A DNA stretch of 8,093 bases from Planctomycetes bacterium RBG_16_41_13. Its GTDB lineage: Bacteria > Planctomycetota > Brocadiia > Brocadiales > Brocadiaceae. A program made the position numbers and the translations under genes. The DNA lies in the NCBI GenBank assembly GCA_001828295.1, contig MHYI01000280.1, positions 1 through 8,093 of the forward strand, in the 5' to 3' direction. The notes below the pieces were generated by a model. The model saw only the letters and a list, made by a program, of their open reading frames with translations. It made no database searches and had not been told where the DNA came from. Shown here in pieces: positions 5,787-8,093 of this stretch (position 1 is the stretch's first letter; each line of letters starts with the position of its first letter).

Positions 5787-6491
5787 TTGTCTATTGTGAA
5801 TATTCAAGAATTAGTCGAAGCAGGGTTTCATTTCGGACATAGAACAAGCAGGTGGAACCCAAAGATGAAACCTTTTATCTTTGGCAAGCAAAATCTGATT
5901 CATATCATTAATTTACGGGAAACGGTGAAGGGTCTTATCACTGCTTGCAGATTTGTAACGAACCTGGTGCAGACAAAGAAAGATATATTGTTTGTAGGCA
6001 CGAAGTGGCAGGCGCAGGATATTACCGTGCGAGAAGCAAAGCGGTGTGGCATGCATTATGTCAGCGAAAGATGGCTTGGTGGCGCGTTGACAAATTTTGA
6101 TACTATCAGGAGTCGTTTAGAACGTCTTGAAGAATTGGAAAAGATGAAAGAGACAGGCGAAATCAATCAATACAGCAAAAAGATGATTTCCTCCCTGAGT
6201 AGAGAACACAAAAAAATACTTACCAATTTGGAAGGCATTCGCAATATGACCAAACTTCCAGGAGCACTTGTGGTAGTGGACCCAAGATATGAACACAACG
6301 CTATAAAAGAGGCAAAAAAGTTGGGTATACCAACTGTTTGCCTGGCGGATACCGATTGTGACCCTGATATGGTGGATATTTGTGTTCCTGGGAATGACGA
6401 TGCGATACGGTCGATCAATCTCTTTTTATCTAAGACAGCAGACGCCGTTCTTGCCGGAAAAGAACAACTTGTTACGCTGACAAAAGATTAA
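5787..6491 (+). CDS. rpsB: 30S ribosomal protein S2
   Basis: Structural protein of the small ribosomal subunit, needed for late assembly and S1 docking. The start is taken as TTG at 5787: GGAAAGGG at 5773-5780 is six nt upstream, and the protein then begins MSIVNIQELVEAGFHFGH, aligning with the normal S2 N-terminus. The frame is open back to an ATG at 5652, but that would span the promoter and add 45 hydrophobic residues foreign to S2. The 234-residue product has RWNPKMKPFIFG (22-33), ILFVGTKWQAQ (67-77), ERWLGGALTNF (94-104), NLEGIRNMTKLP (147-158), VVVDPRYEHNAIKEA (162-176), LADTDCDPDMVDI (186-198) and PGNDDAIRSI (201-210). The last stretch feels planctomycete-like. It heads rpsB-tsf-pyrH-frr. 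Confidence 0.96.
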   Translation: MSIVNIQELVEAGFHFGHRTSRWNPKMKPFIFGKQNLIHIINLRETVKGLITACRFVTNLVQTKKDILFVGTKWQAQDITVREAKRCGMHYVSERWLGGALTNFDTIRSRLERLEELEKMKETGEINQYSKKMISSLSREHKKILTNLEGIRNMTKLPGALVVVDPRYEHNAIKEAKKLGIPTVCLADTDCDPDMVDICVPGNDDAIRSINLFLSKTADAVLAGKEQLVTLTKD

Positions 6492-6497
6492 TCAGGT

Positions 6498-6528
6498 TTT
6501 TACGAAAGCCCTTCCATTTTTCGTGAAA
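6498..6528 (+). other. Hairpin in the rpsB-tsf spacer
   Basis: TTTTACGAAA (6498-6507) and TTTCGTGAAA (6519-6528) form a 10-bp stem with one G-T pair and an 11-nt loop, seven bases after the rpsB stop. No T-run follows, so it is more likely an RNA-processing or stability element, or a weak attenuator, than a terminator. E. coli is known to attenuate between rpsB and tsf. Confidence 0.4.
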
Positions 6529-6677
6529 TTCAGAGTTTGTATATCCTTGGATTGCCAATCTAACAACTGCCTTTAAAGATACACATCTCAAGATGTTCCG
6601 CTTGATTATTTGTAATAACAAGATTACCGGTTTTGCAACAATGGCAGTTCGTAGCTATATTATTTTGGAGGATACCG

Positions 6678-7265
6678 ATGGCAGATAAAGCAAGTGTTAT
6701 TAAATTGCGTGAACAAACAGGCGCGGGAATATTAGAGTGCAAAAACGCCCTGGATGAAGTAAATGACGATTATGATAAAGCACTGGAAATTATAAAAAAG
6801 AAAGGTTTTGCCAAAGCTTCCAGGAAAGAACAAAGAACAACTGCCGAAGGCAGAATAGGTTCTTACATTCATACTAACGGGAAAATAGGCGTAATGGTTG
6901 AGGTGAATTGTGAAACAGATTTCGTGGCAAGAAACGAGGTCTTTCAGCAGTTTTTAAAAGATATTTGCATGCAAATTGCCGCAACCAATCCAATCGCAAT
7001 AAAAAGGGAAGATATTTCTGCGGAAATTGTGGAAGCACAAAAAAGGGGTTTTATGGAGGACGCCAAAGGAAAACCATCTGATATTTCTGAAAAGATCATT
7101 AAGGGAAAGCTGGAAAATTTTTATAAGGAAAGATGTCTGCTGGAACAACCGTTTATAAAAGACGACTCACAAACTATTCAGGATTTATTAATTGCAATTA
7201 TCGCAAAAATAGGGGAAAATATCAAAATTAATCGCATTGCCAGGCTGGAAGTAGGGGGGAAATAG
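6678..7265 (+). CDS. tsf: Elongation factor Ts (short form)
   Basis: Guanine-nucleotide exchange factor that recharges EF-Tu by releasing GDP. The ATG at 6678 is preceded by GGAGG with 5-6 nt spacing and gives MADKASVIKLREQTGAGILECKNALDE. An in-frame ATG at 6633 has no such site. Residues 1-50 form the UBA-like N-terminal domain that contacts EF-Tu; TDFVARN (80-86) is the family signature that inserts next to the nucleotide site of EF-Tu. At 195 residues it is of the short class with one core subdomain, as in Thermus, rather than the ~280-residue E. coli type. It follows rpsB after 186 bases. A weak internal promoter (TTGCAA 6633-6638, 17 nt, TATATT 6656-6661) is possible but would leave only about 10 nt of leader. 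Confidence 0.95.
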   Translation: MADKASVIKLREQTGAGILECKNALDEVNDDYDKALEIIKKKGFAKASRKEQRTTAEGRIGSYIHTNGKIGVMVEVNCETDFVARNEVFQQFLKDICMQIAATNPIAIKREDISAEIVEAQKRGFMEDAKGKPSDISEKIIKGKLENFYKERCLLEQPFIKDDSQTIQDLLIAIIAKIGENIKINRIARLEVGGK

Positions 7266-7296
7266 CTAGCAGTTTAGATTGCCGCACACAACCATT

Positions 7297-8022
7297 ATGC
7301 CGAAAAATAAGAAAATCAAGTATAAACGTATCTTATTGAAAGTTAGTGGTGAAGGCTTTGGTGGTGAAAACGGAAAAGGCATTGATACTGAAAAATTTGC
7401 AACATTTGCCAAAACGATACAAAAGATTTTATCACTCGGTGCTGAAACGGCGCTTGTCGTTGGCGGCGGCAACGTGTTGCGCGGCGCCAAATTTGGCCGT
7501 TCGGGAAAATCCAGAATTGTGGCGGATCAGGCGGGGATGATTGCCACCATCTTAAATGCATTGCTTTTGCAGGACACACTGGAAGAGTGCAAGATGAAAG
7601 CGCATGTAATAAGCGCAATTGAAATTAAGAATATCACAGAACCTTTTATTTTGCGAAATTGTTTGCGATATCTTGAAGAAAGAAATATTGTTATTTTTGC
7701 GGGAGGAACGGGAAACCCCTATTTCACAACCGATACCGCGGCTGCTTTACGCGCGATAGAAATTAATGCCGACGTGATGCTTAAAGCCACAAGAGTTGAC
7801 GGCGTGTATACAGATGATCCGGTTAAGAATCCATCCGCAAAGCTATTAAGCAAACTGACCTATGCCGAAGTATTAAACCGGCAATTAGGCGTAATGGACA
7901 TGACTGCTGTATCATTGAGCATGGAAAACAAATTGCCAATAATCGTATTAAACATGAATAAAAAGGGAAATATTGAAAAGGCTGTTTTGGGAAAATCTGT
8001 TGGTACTTTTATAGGAAATTAA
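7297..8022 (+). CDS. pyrH: Uridylate (UMP) kinase
   Basis: Cytoplasmic amino-acid-kinase-fold enzyme converting UMP plus ATP to UDP plus ADP in pyrimidine nucleotide synthesis. From the ATG at 7297 the product is 241 residues, a normal length. Motifs: YKRILLKVSGE (9-19), VVGGGNVLRG (54-63), ADQAGMIATILNALLLQD (76-93), AGGTGNPYFTTDTAAALRA (135-153) and KATRVDGVYTDDP (163-175). An in-frame TTG at 7279 would add six residues. Neither start has a good Shine-Dalgarno at normal distance; a G-rich run at the end of tsf may serve through coupling, as the tsf stop is only 31 nt upstream of the ATG. Third gene of the rpsB operon. Confidence 0.95.
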   Translation: MPKNKKIKYKRILLKVSGEGFGGENGKGIDTEKFATFAKTIQKILSLGAETALVVGGGNVLRGAKFGRSGKSRIVADQAGMIATILNALLLQDTLEECKMKAHVISAIEIKNITEPFILRNCLRYLEERNIVIFAGGTGNPYFTTDTAAALRAIEINADVMLKATRVDGVYTDDPVKNPSAKLLSKLTYAEVLNRQLGVMDMTAVSLSMENKLPIIVLNMNKKGNIEKAVLGKSVGTFIGN

Positions 8023-8027
8023 CCGAT

Positions 8028-8093
8028 ATGTCAATAGATTCGATTTGCAAAGAAACAAAGGCAAAAATGGAAAAGGTTATCGCTCATTTGCAA
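8028..8093 (+). CDS. frr: Ribosome recycling factor, N-terminus only (cut by window edge)
   Basis: Only 22 codons are visible: MSIDSICKETKAKMEKVIAH, matching the start of RRF helix 1 (the family pattern is roughly EIxKExExKMxKxxxxL). RRF splits post-termination ribosomes together with EF-G. The ATG begins five nt after the pyrH stop, with AGGA (8013-8016) at the end of pyrH as a likely ribosome site. Its place right after pyrH is the conserved bacterial order. The call rests on the short match plus this context. Confidence 0.85.
   Translation, partial: MSIDSICKETKAKMEKVIAHLQ

Overview
The window is AT-rich bacterial DNA. It carries seven protein genes, five complete and two cut by the window edges, separated by unusually long, hairpin-rich spacers. 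On the right is the translation block rpsB-tsf-pyrH-frr (+ strand). Its S2, short EF-Ts and UMP kinase sequences look planctomycete-like, and the low GC, TTG start of rpsB, exported RCC1 propeller and DUF4438 neighbour would fit an anammox-type planctomycete (Brocadiales such as Kuenenia or Brocadia). That assignment is inference from sequence feel, not from a search.

Layout: 1-1045 is the N-terminal three quarters of murD (- strand), running off the left edge. 1046-1863 is an 818-base spacer without a convincing gene. It holds, in order, a terminator-like hairpin aimed at murD, a 103-bp element with 23-bp inverted ends and a GTAG...CTAC hairpin inside, an 18-bp inverted repeat, a REPIN-like pair of inverted GTAG hairpins, and a 52-codon open stretch that may be a gene remnant. 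1864-2607 is an aquaporin (- strand) with an AqpM-like pore, preceded by a roughly 240-nt leader, a near-consensus promoter and an operator-like inverted repeat. 3016-4215 (- strand) is a secreted seven-bladed RCC1 propeller. 4509-5408 (+ strand) is a DUF4438 protein of unknown function. A near-perfect sigma70 promoter at 5698-5725 then starts rpsB (TTG start at 5787), followed by tsf, pyrH and the first 22 codons of frr.

Functionally, murD makes a peptidoglycan precursor. The rpsB-frr block supplies a ribosomal protein, an elongation factor, UMP kinase and the ribosome recycling factor, the usual bacterial arrangement. The aquaporin, RCC1 protein and DUF4438 protein seem to be independent units. 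No CRISPR array, tRNA, rRNA, transposase or phage gene was seen. The most unusual material is in the spacers: the two GTAG-bounded palindromic elements, the hairpin jammed between any upstream promoter and murD, and the regulated-looking aquaporin leader.
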